A stretch of 64,000 bases of DNA, taken from Azospirillum cavernae. Its GTDB lineage: Bacteria > Pseudomonadota > Alphaproteobacteria > Azospirillales > Azospirillaceae. The notes beneath the pieces were generated by a model, which was not told the DNA's origin, did no database searches, and saw nothing but the letters and a program-made list of their open reading frames with translations. Location: contig NZ_QYUL01000005.1 of the NCBI RefSeq assembly GCF_003590795.1, positions 485,001 through 549,000 of the forward strand, in the 5' to 3' direction. Every line of letters begins with the position of its first letter. Position 1 is the first letter of the stretch. This document shows, in pieces, positions 1 through 9,223 of this stretch. The position numbers were made by a program, and so were the translations under genes.

Positions 1-77
1 AGATCGCCGGTGCCGCCAAACACCGTGTAGTCGAAGGCGGGCAACGGCGGCGCGGCGACAATGCGGGGATGCGACAT
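1..77 (-). CDS. zwf: Glucose-6-phosphate dehydrogenase, N-terminal fragment (runs off the window)
   Basis: Only the first 25 codons are inside the window; the gene continues to the left of base 1. The translation begins MSHPRIVAAPPLPAFDYTVF and then reads GGTGDL, the dinucleotide-binding glycine motif (GxTGDL) that opens glucose-6-phosphate dehydrogenases. The enzyme oxidises glucose-6-phosphate to 6-phosphogluconolactone with NAD(P)+ and feeds the Entner-Doudoroff and pentose phosphate routes. The start lies 8 bases after the stop of the sugar kinase, with an AGAAG-type ribosome site overlapping the kinase end, so zwf is probably the last visible member of the sugar operon. An edd gene about 9 kb away fits an Entner-Doudoroff organism. 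The call rests on one motif plus context. Confidence 0.75.
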   Translation of the reverse strand, partial: MSHPRIVAAPPLPAFDYTVFGGTGD

Positions 78-85
78 CGGTCTTC

Positions 86-1087
86 TCAGCTTTCGGTGTT
101 TTCGGTTGCGGCGGGTTGGGCGGCCAGCAGGCTCAGCACGGCGTCGCGGGTCGGCATGGCCGGAATGGCCCCACGCTGGGTGGTGGCCAACGCCCCCGCC
201 CCATTGGCGAAGCGGCAGAGATCGGCCAACGGCGCGTCCGGCCTAGTCAGCAAGCCCGACAGGAACCCGGCGACGAAGGCGTCCCCCGCCCCGGTGGTGT
301 CCACCGGGCGCACGGAAAAGCCTGAAACGCGCACATGATCGGTTCTGGTCAAGCAGGTGCAGCCTTTCGCCCCGTGCGTCACCACCAACGCCTGTGCGGC
401 ATCGTGCCACAGCGTCCGCCCAGCAACAACGGCGTCGGTGGATCCGGTCAGAAATTCAAGCTCTTCGTCGCTCAGTTTGATGACAGTCGCGCGCGCGATT
501 CCCTCGCGGATCGCGGCGCGGGCGGCGTCGGCGCTGGGCCACAGGTCAAGCCGCAGGTTGGCGTCGAACGACACCATGCGGCCTTGCGCCCGCGCGGCGT
601 CCACCGCCGCCCAGGTCGCCGCGCGCGGCCCGTCGCCAATCAGCGCCAGAGAGCCGAAATGCAGCAAATCCGCCGCGCCGATGGCGGCCAGATCGAGATC
701 CGCCGGAACCAGATTGCCCCACGGCTCGCCGTAAAACAGAAACTCGCGGTCGCCATCCTCGGCCAGGGAGACGAAGGCCAGCGGCGTGCGGTTCGCCGGA
801 TCCTGGCGGACCAGCGCGGCGTCAACCCCGGCGTCGATCAGCGATTGAATGAGGAAGCGGCCAAAACCGTCCGCGCCGACCTTGGCGATCATGGCGCTGG
901 GAACCCCCAGCCGCGCCAGACCAACGGCCACATTGGCCGGAGCGCCGCCCGGCGCCTTCTGGAAGGCCGGGGCCGTGGCCAGATCGGTGCCGGTCACGGT
1001 GGGCACGAAATCGATCAACACCTCGCCCATGCAGATCGCGCGGATCTGGCGAGCCGTCACCGTCTCCGGCAGCGTGGCGATGGACAT
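86..1087 (-). CDS. PfkB-family sugar kinase (fructokinase-like)
   Basis: A 333-residue ribokinase/PfkB-fold cytoplasmic kinase that phosphorylates a sugar with ATP. The N-terminal half has the glycine-rich substrate segment APGGAPANVAVGLARLG. Near residue 265 is the family C-terminal signature DTTGAGDAFVAGF, containing the anion hole and catalytic Asp. Length is normal for fructokinases. It is last but one in a minus-strand operon running from the ROK regulator through the ABC importer to zwf. This resembles the rhizobial frcBCAK layout, where the kinase handles imported fructose. The substrate is inferred: a related hexose or pentose kinase is possible. A hairpin with a T-run separates it from the binding-protein gene, so its expression is probably lower than that of the binding protein. 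Confidence 0.85.
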   Translation of the reverse strand: MSIATLPETVTARQIRAICMGEVLIDFVPTVTGTDLATAPAFQKAPGGAPANVAVGLARLGVPSAMIAKVGADGFGRFLIQSLIDAGVDAALVRQDPANRTPLAFVSLAEDGDREFLFYGEPWGNLVPADLDLAAIGAADLLHFGSLALIGDGPRAATWAAVDAARAQGRMVSFDANLRLDLWPSADAARAAIREGIARATVIKLSDEELEFLTGSTDAVVAGRTLWHDAAQALVVTHGAKGCTCLTRTDHVRVSGFSVRPVDTTGAGDAFVAGFLSGLLTRPDAPLADLCRFANGAGALATTQRGAIPAMPTRDAVLSLLAAQPAATENTES

Positions 1088-1120
1088 GGCGATGCGGTCC
1101 TTGCAAAGAGGGTGTCGGAG

Positions 1121-1163
1121 AAAAAATTGCCTCCGCTCCGCCGTTGCCGACGGCGCGGAGGCA
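1121..1163 (-). terminator. Intra-operon terminator/attenuator between binding protein and kinase
   Basis: On the minus strand a perfect 9-bp outer stem (1155-1163 with 1128-1136), extended by an inner CGCCGT/ACGGCG pairing, is followed at once by TTTTTT (1121-1126). This is a canonical intrinsic terminator. It lies just after the binding-protein stop and before the kinase, which suggests partial termination that makes binding protein in excess over kinase and Zwf. Confidence 0.8.
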
Positions 1164-1205
1164 GTTCAGGAGAGAGAACGAACAGACGGCGCTACGCAGA
1201 CAAAC

Positions 1206-2141
1206 TTACTTCGACGTCCAGCCCTTGTACTGGCCGACGTTGTCGCGGGTGATGAGATCGGACGGGATCAGGGTGACGGGCTGGGCCGGGGCCTTGCCCT
1301 GCATCAACTGATAGCCGACATCGACGGCCTTCTGAGCCATGGCGAAGGGATCCTGAGCCGAGGAGGCCTCGACCAGATTGCCCGGCTGCTTCAACGCCCC
1401 TTCGATGTCGGGCGCGCCGTCCACCGAGGTGATGATGATGCCCGTCCGCTTGAGCTGCTTGGCGGCGAGGTCGGCGCCGATGGCCTGCGGGTCGTTGATG
1501 GTGAACACGGCGTCGACCTTGTCGAAGGCGGTCAGGTAGCCGATCATGACCTCAAGACCGCCTTCGCGCGACCCCTTGGCGTTCTGGTTGTCCGACAGGA
1601 TCTTGATCCCGGCGCTCTTGCCCAGAACCGCCTTGCAGCCGTTGACGCGGTCAACCACCGCCGACACCGGCGGGCCGTTCATGATGATGACGTTGCCCTT
1701 GCCGCCCAGCTTGTCGGAAATGTACTTGCACGCCTTCTCGCCCGCTTCCACGTTGTTGGTGGTGACGGTGGCGGCGGCGCCCTTGGCGGCCACGTCCACG
1801 GCCACGGCGATGATGCCGGCGGCCTTCAGGCGGGCCATCGCCGGGGCGATCGCCTCGGGATCGGCGGCGTTGACCAGAACCATGTCGACGCCCGAGGCGA
1901 TGAAATTGTCGATCTGGGTCGATTGCTTGTTCAGGTCGTAATCGGCGGACACCGCCGTGACCTTCACGTTCGCGCCGCCCAATTCCTTGGCCTTGGCCTC
2001 GGCGCCCTTGACGATCTGCACGAAGAACGGGTTGCCGAGGTTGCCGACGGTGACGCCGATGGACTTCAGATCCTTGGCCATGGTCGGGGCGGCGGTGGCG
2101 AGCAGGGCGGCGGTGGCCAGCAGCAGGGATTTCTTCAACAC
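1206..2141 (-). CDS. Sugar ABC transporter periplasmic binding protein (RbsB/FrcB type)
   Basis: A 311-residue periplasmic-binding-protein-like protein. It has a cleavable signal peptide: MLKKSLLLATAALLATAAPT is followed by MAKDL, with the cleavage site around residue 22. The mature part starts with a type-I sugar-binding lobe (IGVTVGNLGNPFFVQIVKGA), continues with DNFIASGVDMVLVNAAD, and has the hinge/ligand segment TSVDGAPDIEGALKQPG near residue 240. It delivers a monosaccharide to the permease and ATPase encoded just upstream on the same strand. Operon order (ATPase, permease, binding protein, kinase) and the ROK regulator match Frc/Rbs-type importers. Fructose, ribose or a related sugar is likely, but the ligand cannot be read from the sequence. 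Confidence 0.88.
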   Translation of the reverse strand: MLKKSLLLATAALLATAAPTMAKDLKSIGVTVGNLGNPFFVQIVKGAEAKAKELGGANVKVTAVSADYDLNKQSTQIDNFIASGVDMVLVNAADPEAIAPAMARLKAAGIIAVAVDVAAKGAAATVTTNNVEAGEKACKYISDKLGGKGNVIIMNGPPVSAVVDRVNGCKAVLGKSAGIKILSDNQNAKGSREGGLEVMIGYLTAFDKVDAVFTINDPQAIGADLAAKQLKRTGIIITSVDGAPDIEGALKQPGNLVEASSAQDPFAMAQKAVDVGYQLMQGKAPAQPVTLIPSDLITRDNVGQYKGWTSK

Positions 2142-2282
2142 GAGAGATTCCTCCAGTTATTGAGCGCTTGGACGCGCGTTTTGACAGTGGTGTGCGGAAG
2201 CGTTCGGGCGTCTGACCCACCCCGCAGACCGGACGCCTTAGGCGGTCATGCGGGTGTTCGGTGACGGGGGAGCGCCGTTCTT

Positions 2283-3317
2283 TTAAGTCCGGGCGCTGCC
2301 CTTGTTGCGGTAGCGGTCCAGCGCCACGGCGCCGACGATGACCAGCCCCTTGATGATGAGCTGCCAGATTTCGGTGACGTTCATCAGGATCAGGCCGTTC
2401 GACAGGACCGCGATGATGAGCGCGCCGATCAGCGTGCCGAAGATGGTGCCGATGCCGCCGACGAAGCTGGTGCCGCCCAGGATGACCGCCGCGATGGCGT
2501 CCAACTCATAGCCGGTGCCAAGCTGGGCGCCGTTGGCCGAATAGGTGCGGGCCGCCGACATCACCCCGCCCAGCGCCGCCAGGACGCCCGAGGCGCAATA
2601 GGCGAACATCAGCACCGCCCAGACCTTGATGCCCGACAGACGGGCCGCGTCCGGATTGCCGCCGACGCCGTAGATGCGCACGCCCAGAACCGTCCGGCGC
2701 AGGATGAACCAGCTCAGCGCGATCACCGCCAAGGCGATCACCACCAACCAGGGAACCCCGAACAGATACTCGTTGCCGATCCAGGCGAAGGGCAGGTCGG
2801 CGTTGAACACCGTGGTGTCGCCGCCCAGCAACCGGGCCAGACCGCGCACCGCCGTCATCGCCCCCAGCGTGACGATGAAGGGCGGCAGTCGGAAGAAGGC
2901 GATCAGGCTGCCGTTCAGCGCGCCCAGAATCAGGCCGCTCAGCAGGGCCAGCGGGATCGCCGCCCAAGCGAGGCCCGTGGTGGACAAGGCCACCGCCGTG
3001 ACCGCCGACACCGCCAAAACCGCGCCCACCGCCAGATCAATGCCGCCGGTCAGGATGACGAAGGTCATGCCCGCGCCCAGCACGATGTTGATGGAGGCCT
3101 GTTGCGCCACAATGGCGATGTTGCGGGCGGTCAGAAACTTTCCGGTCGCCAGATCAAAGGCGACGCAGATCAAAATCAGGACCGGCAGCATGCCGACCAC
3201 TTGCACGATGGCGCGGATTTTCTGGCGCCGGGCGGCGGCGGCGGCCTGGGCCGCGTCGTCGTTGGCGGCGTCCGCCGTCTTCAATTCGGTAGTTTTGATG
3301 GCCGACTTGGCGATCAT
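2283..3317 (-). CDS. Sugar ABC transporter permease (RbsC/FrcC type)
   Basis: A 344-residue inner-membrane permease of the BPD_transp_2 (ribose/xylose/galactoside) family. After a hydrophilic N-terminal tail of about 45 residues it carries eight to ten hydrophobic segments. It has the family hallmarks GMTFVILTGGIDLAVGAVL near residue 110 and AIAAVILGGTSFVGGIGTI near residue 290, the latter being the loop that contacts the ATPase. The ATG at 3317 was chosen because a GGAGGG ribosome site sits just upstream and the longer frame adds low-complexity residues absent from relatives. It forms the channel for the importer whose ATPase ends 126 bases upstream and whose binding protein begins 141 bases downstream. 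Confidence 0.88.
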   Translation of the reverse strand: MIAKSAIKTTELKTADAANDDAAQAAAAARRQKIRAIVQVVGMLPVLILICVAFDLATGKFLTARNIAIVAQQASINIVLGAGMTFVILTGGIDLAVGAVLAVSAVTAVALSTTGLAWAAIPLALLSGLILGALNGSLIAFFRLPPFIVTLGAMTAVRGLARLLGGDTTVFNADLPFAWIGNEYLFGVPWLVVIALAVIALSWFILRRTVLGVRIYGVGGNPDAARLSGIKVWAVLMFAYCASGVLAALGGVMSAARTYSANGAQLGTGYELDAIAAVILGGTSFVGGIGTIFGTLIGALIIAVLSNGLILMNVTEIWQLIIKGLVIVGAVALDRYRNKGSART

Positions 3318-3443
3318 GGTGGTGCCCTCCTTCCAGCGCCGGCTTGTTGATGACCGCCGGCCTTCCGTCAGCCCTGTGGGCTGCGGTGTTCGTCGCAATG
3401 CGATGGTGTCTCGACGCCCGCCGGGCTTTCCCGGCGGCGTGGG

Positions 3444-4997
3444 TCAGAGCGTGACGCCGGTGGCCAGCGCCATGAGGTTTTCCTGGTTGATGGCCGTGCC
3501 GCTGTCGCCGCCGACCTCGCCCATGATGTGGCCCTCGCGCATCACCAGGATGCGGTCGCAGATGCCGATCAGTTCGGGCAATTCGCTGGAGATCACCAGA
3601 ACGCCGACGCCGTTGCGGGCGAGCTGATCGATGGTCCGGTAAATCTCGGCCTTGGCCCCGATGTCGATGCCGCGCGTCGGCTCGTCCAGGATCAACACGC
3701 GGGGGCCGACCTCCAGCCAACGCGACAGCAGCACCTTTTGCTGGTTGCCGCCCGACAGCGAGCCGACGTTGGTCGTCGGGCGGTCCACCCGGATGCCCAG
3801 CCCCTTGATGGCGTCCAGGGCGCGCTGCTTGCCCCGGCTGCGGTCGAGAACGCCCGCGCCACGGGCGTCGCCGCCACACACGTAGAAATTGATGTTGTCC
3901 TGCACCGACATGTCGAGGAACAGGCCCTGCGCCTTGCGATCCTCGGTGAGATAGGCGAGACCGGCGGCGAGGGCGCCCGCCGGGGTGGGCCGCGTCAAGG
4001 CCACCCCGTCGATGCGCACCGCGCCGCCGATCAACGGGTCGGCGCCGTAAATCAGACGCGCCAACTCCGTGCGACCGGAGCCGACCAGACCGGCCAATCC
4101 CAAAACCTCGCCCGACCGCAGCGTCAGGCTGGCGGGATGGACGCGGCGGCCGCCGTCGGTCACACCCTCGACCTCCAGCACCGGACGGCCCGGCGCCCGG
4201 CTGGTCTGGTGGTCATGCTTGTAAAAACCGGCCAGATCGCGGCCAACCATCATGCGGACCAGCCGTTCGGCGCTGATCTCGTGCTTTTCCAGCGTGCCGA
4301 CGTAAGACCCGTCGCGCAGCACCGCCACCCGGTCGGACAGGGCGTAAATCTCGTCCATCCGATGGCTGATGTAGATGATCGCCAGCCCTTCGCCGCGCAA
4401 TTGGCGCATCAGGGCGAACAGACGGTCGGTTTCCCGCGCCGACAGGGTCGTCGTCGGCTCGTCCATCACCAGAAGCTTGGATTTGGTGTGCAGGGCGCGG
4501 GCGATCTCCACCATCTGCCGTTCGGCGATGGAGAGGTCGCGCACCAGCGTCGACGGGCCGAAGGTGGCCCCCAGCCGCTGCAAGACGCCCCGGCAATCCT
4601 CGCGCATTCCGGCCCGGTCGATCACCCCATGGCGGGAGCGTTCGCGGCCAAAGAAGATGTTTTCCGCCACCGTCAGGTTGGGCAGCAGCGACAGCTCTTG
4701 ATAGATGATGGCGATGCCGTGGTCGCGGGCGACCTGCGGATCCGTGACCCGCACCGGCACGCCGTCAATCAGGATTTCACCGCCAGGATCGGCCTGATAG
4801 GCCCCCGACAGCACCTTCATCAGGGTGCTTTTCCCCGCCCCATTCTCCCCCATCAGCGCCAGGATTTCACCCGACCGCGCGTCAAGACGGACGTCGCGCA
4901 GCGCCTTGGCGCCGGGAAACGTCTTGGAGATTCCGCGCATTTCGAGGATCGGCGGGCGCACGTCCATCGTTGGCGCGCGCAAGGCGGTCGCACCCAT
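3444..4997 (-). CDS. Sugar ABC transporter ATPase with two nucleotide-binding domains (RbsA/FrcA type)
   Basis: A 517-residue duplicated ATPase powering the importer. Domain 1 (about residues 15-255) has an intact Walker A (GENGAGKST), a signature [15 protein letters not shown] and Walker B LLVMDEPT. Domain 2 (about 275-510) has a degenerate Walker A ([13 protein letters not shown]), a canonical signature [15 protein letters not shown] and Walker B LILDEPT. This asymmetry is normal for RbsA/MglA/XylG proteins. The ATG at 4997 follows a GGGAGAGA ribosome site and gives the usual family length; the open frame extends about 450 bases further upstream into the ROK gene but that part is not coding. 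The gene starts 44 bases after the ROK stop, so the regulator and transporter are probably co-transcribed. Confidence 0.9.
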   Translation of the reverse strand: MGATALRAPTMDVRPPILEMRGISKTFPGAKALRDVRLDARSGEILALMGENGAGKSTLMKVLSGAYQADPGGEILIDGVPVRVTDPQVARDHGIAIIYQELSLLPNLTVAENIFFGRERSRHGVIDRAGMREDCRGVLQRLGATFGPSTLVRDLSIAERQMVEIARALHTKSKLLVMDEPTTTLSARETDRLFALMRQLRGEGLAIIYISHRMDEIYALSDRVAVLRDGSYVGTLEKHEISAERLVRMMVGRDLAGFYKHDHQTSRAPGRPVLEVEGVTDGGRRVHPASLTLRSGEVLGLAGLVGSGRTELARLIYGADPLIGGAVRIDGVALTRPTPAGALAAGLAYLTEDRKAQGLFLDMSVQDNINFYVCGGDARGAGVLDRSRGKQRALDAIKGLGIRVDRPTTNVGSLSGGNQQKVLLSRWLEVGPRVLILDEPTRGIDIGAKAEIYRTIDQLARNGVGVLVISSELPELIGICDRILVMREGHIMGEVGGDSGTAINQENLMALATGVTL

Positions 4998-5041
4998 GAT
5001 TCTCTCCCGATGACTGTCGTGGTGACGGGTTCGACGCCGGT

Positions 5042-6298
5042 CTATTGGTTGACCAGAATCTCCCGGCTTGGGCTGTAGTTGAGATGAAGGGGCAGGATCG
5101 CCGCCCCCAACGCCGCCGCTTGCCGCCCGACCTGGCCGAGCCGCAGCGGCGGGGGTCGTCGGGCTTCCGGCACGGCGTCGTCCAGGCATTTGTTCAAACG
5201 CGCTTCCAGATCGCGCCGGACCTCCATCGGAAGATCGGCGTCGATGACGATGGCCTCGACGTCCAGCAGGCAGGCCGCCGACAGCAGAGGCATCACCAGA
5301 GCGTCGGCGGCGTCGTCCAGCCATTCCCCGACCAGAGCCGGGTGCAGCGGAATGGCGCGCTCCAGCTCGCTGCGCATCGTGATGTCCACGCCGTTGCCGC
5401 GCAGATGGCGGATCAGCGAGTTGATGGAGGCGCGGGTCAGCAGAATGTCGCAACTGTGCGTCGGGCGCGGCGCGGTGGACAGGCGCGACGGACCGACCGG
5501 CATCAAGCCGATGTCGCCCGCGTTGCCGGTCACGCCGCGATAGTAATCGCCGTTCATCACCAGACCGCCGCCAATGGCCGAGCCGATGAAGAGATAGACG
5601 AAGGTCTGAAGCTCCCGACCGCAGCCACGAAACATTTCGGCGACGGCGGCGGCGGTGCCGTCATTCTCGCGGAACACCGGCAGGCCGGTCGCCTCGCCCA
5701 ATTGGGCGGCGATGTCCACGTCGTTCCACACCTTGTAATCCTCGACCCGGATGTCGAGTTCACGCCGCCAGCTTCCCATGTTGTACGGGGTGGCGACGCC
5801 GATTCCGGCCATCCGCCCCTGCCCGTCCATCGGCAGCGCGGCGCGCATCGCCTTGATGTCGTTCAGCGCCAGCGCCAGCGATTCTTCGGGCATCGGGAAA
5901 TCGCGCTCGTGATGGCGGCGCTCCACGACATGGCCGCGAAAATCGACCAGCAGCGTGTCCACCGACCGGCGTCCGACCTTCACCCCGATGGAGTAGGCCC
6001 CCTCCGGGTTCAGCGACAGCAGGGTGGCGGGCTGCCCACGGGCGCCGGACCGTTTGCCTTCGCTGCGGATCAAGCCCCGCTCTTCCAATTCCTTGACGAT
6101 CACGCCGGCGGTGTTGCTGGTCAGGTTGACCGACCGGGAGAGATCGGCCTTCGACGCCTGCCCCAGACGGCGCAAAGCGTTGAGGATCACACGCTCGTTG
6201 AACAGGCGCAGATTGACGGAGTTGCTGCCCTGGCCGTTGCCGGTCCCAGTGCTGAGCACGCTTCCCGCCGCGCTGTTCGTGTAAGAGACGTAGGACAC
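5042..6298 (-). CDS. ROK-family transcriptional regulator
   Basis: A 418-residue repressor. Residues about 30-95 form a MarR-like winged helix ([20 protein letters not shown], then [16 protein letters not shown]). The rest is the ROK sugar-kinase-like domain, with [11 protein letters not shown], the substrate/phosphate segment [19 protein letters not shown] and the glycine-rich loop [14 protein letters not shown]. The usual ROK zinc cysteine cluster is reduced: only THSCDILL remains of the CxCGxxGC motif, suggesting a regulator rather than a kinase. The start is a GTG at 6298 preceded by GGGAGGG with 7-base spacing. It sits at the head of the importer operon and is divergent from fucU, the position expected for a local sugar-responsive regulator (compare FrcR of rhizobia). 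Confidence 0.85.
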   Translation of the reverse strand: MSYVSYTNSAAGSVLSTGTGNGQGSNSVNLRLFNERVILNALRRLGQASKADLSRSVNLTSNTAGVIVKELEERGLIRSEGKRSGARGQPATLLSLNPEGAYSIGVKVGRRSVDTLLVDFRGHVVERRHHERDFPMPEESLALALNDIKAMRAALPMDGQGRMAGIGVATPYNMGSWRRELDIRVEDYKVWNDVDIAAQLGEATGLPVFRENDGTAAAVAEMFRGCGRELQTFVYLFIGSAIGGGLVMNGDYYRGVTGNAGDIGLMPVGPSRLSTAPRPTHSCDILLTRASINSLIRHLRGNGVDITMRSELERAIPLHPALVGEWLDDAADALVMPLLSAACLLDVEAIVIDADLPMEVRRDLEARLNKCLDDAVPEARRPPPLRLGQVGRQAAALGAAILPLHLNYSPSREILVNQ

Positions 6299-6419
6299 CC
6301 CGGCACCCTCCCTGATCGTTCATCCGTGATGCGGCCACTGTAGCGGACCTTGCGGCCCCTGTGACCGGGTGAACGTCTTGACGACAATCTCCCACACGAA
6401 CCATCGCCGGTCAATAAGT

Positions 6420-6434
6420 AATTCACGGTGATTT
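6420..6434. promoter_or_regulatory. Candidate ROK operator between the regulator and fucU
   Basis: AATTCACGGTGATTT is an imperfect 15-bp palindrome (12 of 14 flanking positions symmetric) inside an AT-rich patch (about 6411-6445) of the 261-bp divergent intergenic region. Its position fits autoregulation and control of both divergent transcripts. No binding data; the assignment to the ROK protein is inference. Confidence 0.4.
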
Positions 6435-6559
6435 AATTTTCTGGAACTGAGCGGAGGCGCGCGCTAACGTCGCACTCATTGCTGAACACCCCGGTCAATC
6501 GACTCAAAGGTTGCTGACGCAGGGGGTGGCGAACAACTTGTGCCTAGGGAGATGACACC

Positions 6560-6991
6560 ATGTTGAAAGGGATCAACCCCTTGCTTGGCCCGGATCTGCT
6601 GAAAATTCTGCGCGCCATGGGCCATGGCGACGAAATCGCCGTGGTGGACGCCAATTACCCGGCGGACACCGACGCCAAGCGGTTGGTGCGGCTGGAGGGA
6701 ATCGACGCCCCGGCCATCGTGGACGCCATCCTGTCCGTCATGCCGCTGGATGATTTCGTCGAGCACAGCGCCTTCCGCCCCGGCATCAAGGACCAGCCGG
6801 ACCGGGTTGAGCCGGTGATGACCGAACTGGCCGCCATGGTCGCCCGGCACGAGCCGTCCGTCGCGCTGATTCCCTTGCAGGGCGACGCCTTTTACGCCCG
6901 CGTCAAAACGGCCTACGCCCTGGTCGCCTCGGGCGAGCGTCGGCTTTACGGCAACATCGTGCTGCGCAAGGGGGTGGTTCGCCCGGATTGA
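6560..6991 (+). CDS. fucU: L-fucose mutarotase-like protein (RbsD/FucU family)
   Basis: A 143-residue cytoplasmic sugar mutarotase that interconverts alpha and beta anomers. It aligns from end to end with FucU: it opens MLKGINPLLGPDLLKILRAM, has the catalytic-histidine segment MGHGDEIAVVDANYP, and ends with YALVASGERRLYGNIVLRKG, the Tyr/Asn-containing sugar-binding tail of the family. An AGGGAGA ribosome site precedes the ATG. It is divergent from the ROK/ABC/kinase operon and shares its control region. It probably accelerates anomer supply for the kinase or for a pyranose-specific enzyme. FucU proteins act on fucose, ribose, galactose and others, so the name does not fix the sugar. Confidence 0.88.
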   Translation: MLKGINPLLGPDLLKILRAMGHGDEIAVVDANYPADTDAKRLVRLEGIDAPAIVDAILSVMPLDDFVEHSAFRPGIKDQPDRVEPVMTELAAMVARHEPSVALIPLQGDAFYARVKTAYALVASGERRLYGNIVLRKGVVRPD

Positions 6992-7034
6992 GGCGCGCCC
7001 AACGTCGCCAACCGCCCATCACGCGAGGGAAATC

Positions 7035-7064
7035 AGGCGCAGAAGTTTTTTGCGCCTATTTCTT
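7035..7064 (+). terminator. Probable terminator of fucU
   Basis: AGGCGCA (7035-7041) pairs with TGCGCCT (7051-7057) around an AT-rich loop, followed by a short T-rich tract. It lies 44 bases after the fucU stop. The stem is short, so efficiency is uncertain. Confidence 0.5.
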
Positions 7065-7158
7065 GCGGACCTCGATTTCATTGGTAGCATATCGCCATCA
7101 TCATTCAATTTGATGATCGGCCGTCCCACGCAGCCGCAATGTCTGGAACAGGGGATCC

Positions 7159-9201
7159 ATGATGGTGGTTGACGGCGGACGCGACGCGTTTCTCGATTCG
7201 AAAACCTACCAGGACGAACAGGACTCCATCCGACGGCATCGCGTCGAGTCCGACGCGGGGGCTGAAACGGAACGCCCCCTGGTCGGGTTGGCCCTGTCGG
7301 GCGGCGGCATCCGCTCCGCCTCCTTCTGTCTCGGGGTCATCAAGGCGTTGCAGCGCAACGGGCGGATTGGCGCGTTTGATTATCTCTCCACCGTGTCGGG
7401 CGGCGGCTACGCCGGGTCGGCGCTGACCTGGCTCATCAATCTGGGCAAGCTGGACCAGTTCGATGATTACCTCGCCCGTCTGCGCTCCCACGGCCACTAC
7501 CTCGACCCCGGGCGGCGTCTGACCGCCACGGCGATGACGGCGGTGGTTCTGCGCACCGTGCTCGTCAATCTGCTGGTCTATGGCGGCCTCATCACCGTCG
7601 GGCTGTATGTCCTGGAACAGCTTGCCAATTGTCTGCCCGGCGGCGTCGGGTTGACCGGCGCGCTGTGGGGGGCGGTCGCCATAGCCGTTTTCTTCGCGCT
7701 CGCCGCCCTGATCTACGCCTTGGCCACCGGCGTCACCGCCGACGTCGTCGCCAAACGCCGCTACCTCTGGCGGCTGAGTTGGCAGCGCTGGGGCGGGTTG
7801 GCGCTGGGCGGCGCGGTCGGCTTGATCGTCATCGGCCTGCTGCCCTATTTGCGCGCCGCCGTGGACGTCCTGCTGGCCGACTACATCCGTCAGGATTTCG
7901 CCGGGGCCGGGTTGGGCGGCGTTTCGGTCGCCGTCAGTTGGCTGGTGTCGGTCGCCGCCAAACTCAGCGGTTCGACGAAAAGCGACACCCGCCCCTCGAC
8001 CAACACGCCGACGTCGCCCCTGGTCGGCGCGCTGGCCCCCGTCGCCGCCGCGCTGGCCGTGGTCGGGGTTCTGCTCGTCGCCTATGATTTCTCGTTCAAG
8101 CTGCCGCTGTGGGGGGCCTTGCTGCTGCTCGCCGTCGCGCTGCTGACCGGCTGGGTCGCCGATCTCAACATGATGTCGCTGCACCGCATGTACCGCGACC
8201 GGCTGATGGAAGCCTTCCTGCCCAACGCCGACGCCGTCGCGACCCAGGAATGGACCGCCGCGACCGAGGCGAACGGCGCGCCGTTGACCGGCTTTGACCA
8301 ACGCCCCTTCCACCTGCTCAACACCAACGTCATCCTGATCGACTCACCCAACACGCAGGTGCGCGGGCGCGGCGGCGACAATTACGTGCTGACGCCGATC
8401 CATTCCGGTTCGTCCTCCACCGGCTGGTTTCCCACCAGCGACATCATGGGCCGGGGCAGCCGCGACGGGCTGACGCTGGCCACCGCCGTGGCGATTTCCG
8501 GGGCGGCGGTCAACGCCCATGTCGGGCCGGGGGCGCAGCCCAGCATCCTGCGCAACGGCGCGGTGTCGTTCCTGCTGTCGCTGTTCGGCCTGCAACTGGG
8601 TTACTGGGTCAGCAACCCGGAAAAGCCCATGTCGAACGGCAATTATCTGGTTCCCGGCTTCCGGTCGCTGACCGGCGGCGGCTTCCACCGTTCGGCCTGG
8701 TTTCACATGCTGAGCGACGGCGGGCATTTCGACAACACCGGCCTGTATGAGTTGATTCGCCGACGGGTCCGCACCATCGTCGCCGTCGATGGCGCCGCCG
8801 ACCCAACCTACCGATTCGCCGATTTGACGGCCCTGATCGAAAAGGCGCGGGCGGATTTCGCCACCGACATCAGCTTTCCGGGCGGGCCGGGCGGCAATCT
8901 GGCCGATCTGCGGCCTGAACGGCCATCGGTCAATTTCCCCGGCGTGAGCGTCGCGGAACGCGGCTGGATCGAGGGGCTGATCGCCTATCCCGACGGGTCC
9001 AAAGGGCGGCTTGTCTACATCAAGCTGACCATGGTGGACGCCCTGCCCGCCGATGTTTACGGCTACGCGGCGGGGAACCCGCCCTTCCCGAACCAAAGCA
9101 CCGCCGACCAGTTCTTTGACGAGTTCCAGTTGGAAAGCTACGTCACGCTGGGCGACGCGATCGCCCAAACCATCAACTGGCCGGATTTCCCCACGTCTTG
9201 A
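7159..9201 (+). CDS. Membrane-embedded patatin-like phospholipase/acylhydrolase
   Basis: A 680-residue protein with a split patatin lipase fold. Residues about 42-90 hold the oxyanion-hole motif LSGGGIRSASF and the nucleophile elbow LSTVSGGGYAG. Serine 80 is the likely nucleophile, and the first glycine of GxSxG is replaced by Thr. A long insertion of about 230 residues (roughly 110-345) carries five hydrophobic stretches long enough to span the membrane. The second catalytic block lies near residue 525, where LSDGGHFDNTGLYELI supplies the DGG aspartate. The reaction is probably hydrolysis of a membrane lipid ester; the substrate is unknown. It is monocistronic, between fucU and edd, with AGGGG before the ATG and a strong terminator after the stop. 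Soluble patatins lack the membrane insertion. Confidence 0.8.
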   Translation: MMVVDGGRDAFLDSKTYQDEQDSIRRHRVESDAGAETERPLVGLALSGGGIRSASFCLGVIKALQRNGRIGAFDYLSTVSGGGYAGSALTWLINLGKLDQFDDYLARLRSHGHYLDPGRRLTATAMTAVVLRTVLVNLLVYGGLITVGLYVLEQLANCLPGGVGLTGALWGAVAIAVFFALAALIYALATGVTADVVAKRRYLWRLSWQRWGGLALGGAVGLIVIGLLPYLRAAVDVLLADYIRQDFAGAGLGGVSVAVSWLVSVAAKLSGSTKSDTRPSTNTPTSPLVGALAPVAAALAVVGVLLVAYDFSFKLPLWGALLLLAVALLTGWVADLNMMSLHRMYRDRLMEAFLPNADAVATQEWTAATEANGAPLTGFDQRPFHLLNTNVILIDSPNTQVRGRGGDNYVLTPIHSGSSSTGWFPTSDIMGRGSRDGLTLATAVAISGAAVNAHVGPGAQPSILRNGAVSFLLSLFGLQLGYWVSNPEKPMSNGNYLVPGFRSLTGGGFHRSAWFHMLSDGGHFDNTGLYELIRRRVRTIVAVDGAADPTYRFADLTALIEKARADFATDISFPGGPGGNLADLRPERPSVNFPGVSVAERGWIEGLIAYPDGSKGRLVYIKLTMVDALPADVYGYAAGNPPFPNQSTADQFFDEFQLESYVTLGDAIAQTINWPDFPTS

Positions 9202-9223
9202 ACCAAAGACCGTGAGCCAACGA

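Noticed and set aside
849-2264. Long plus-strand frame opposite the sugar kinase and binding-protein genes
   Set aside because: A His/Gly/Arg-rich antisense shadow of high-GC codons; no family motifs, and it runs across two clear genes and a terminator.
2142-2282. Terminator between the permease and binding-protein genes
   Set aside because: An imperfect GGCGTC/GACGCC dyad exists (about 2206-2240), but pairing is weak and no T-run follows.
7159-9201. Patatin gene as a CBASS-type phage-defence effector
   Set aside because: No cyclic-nucleotide synthase, ubiquitin-like or other defence gene is near, and its membrane insertion is unlike CapV effectors.
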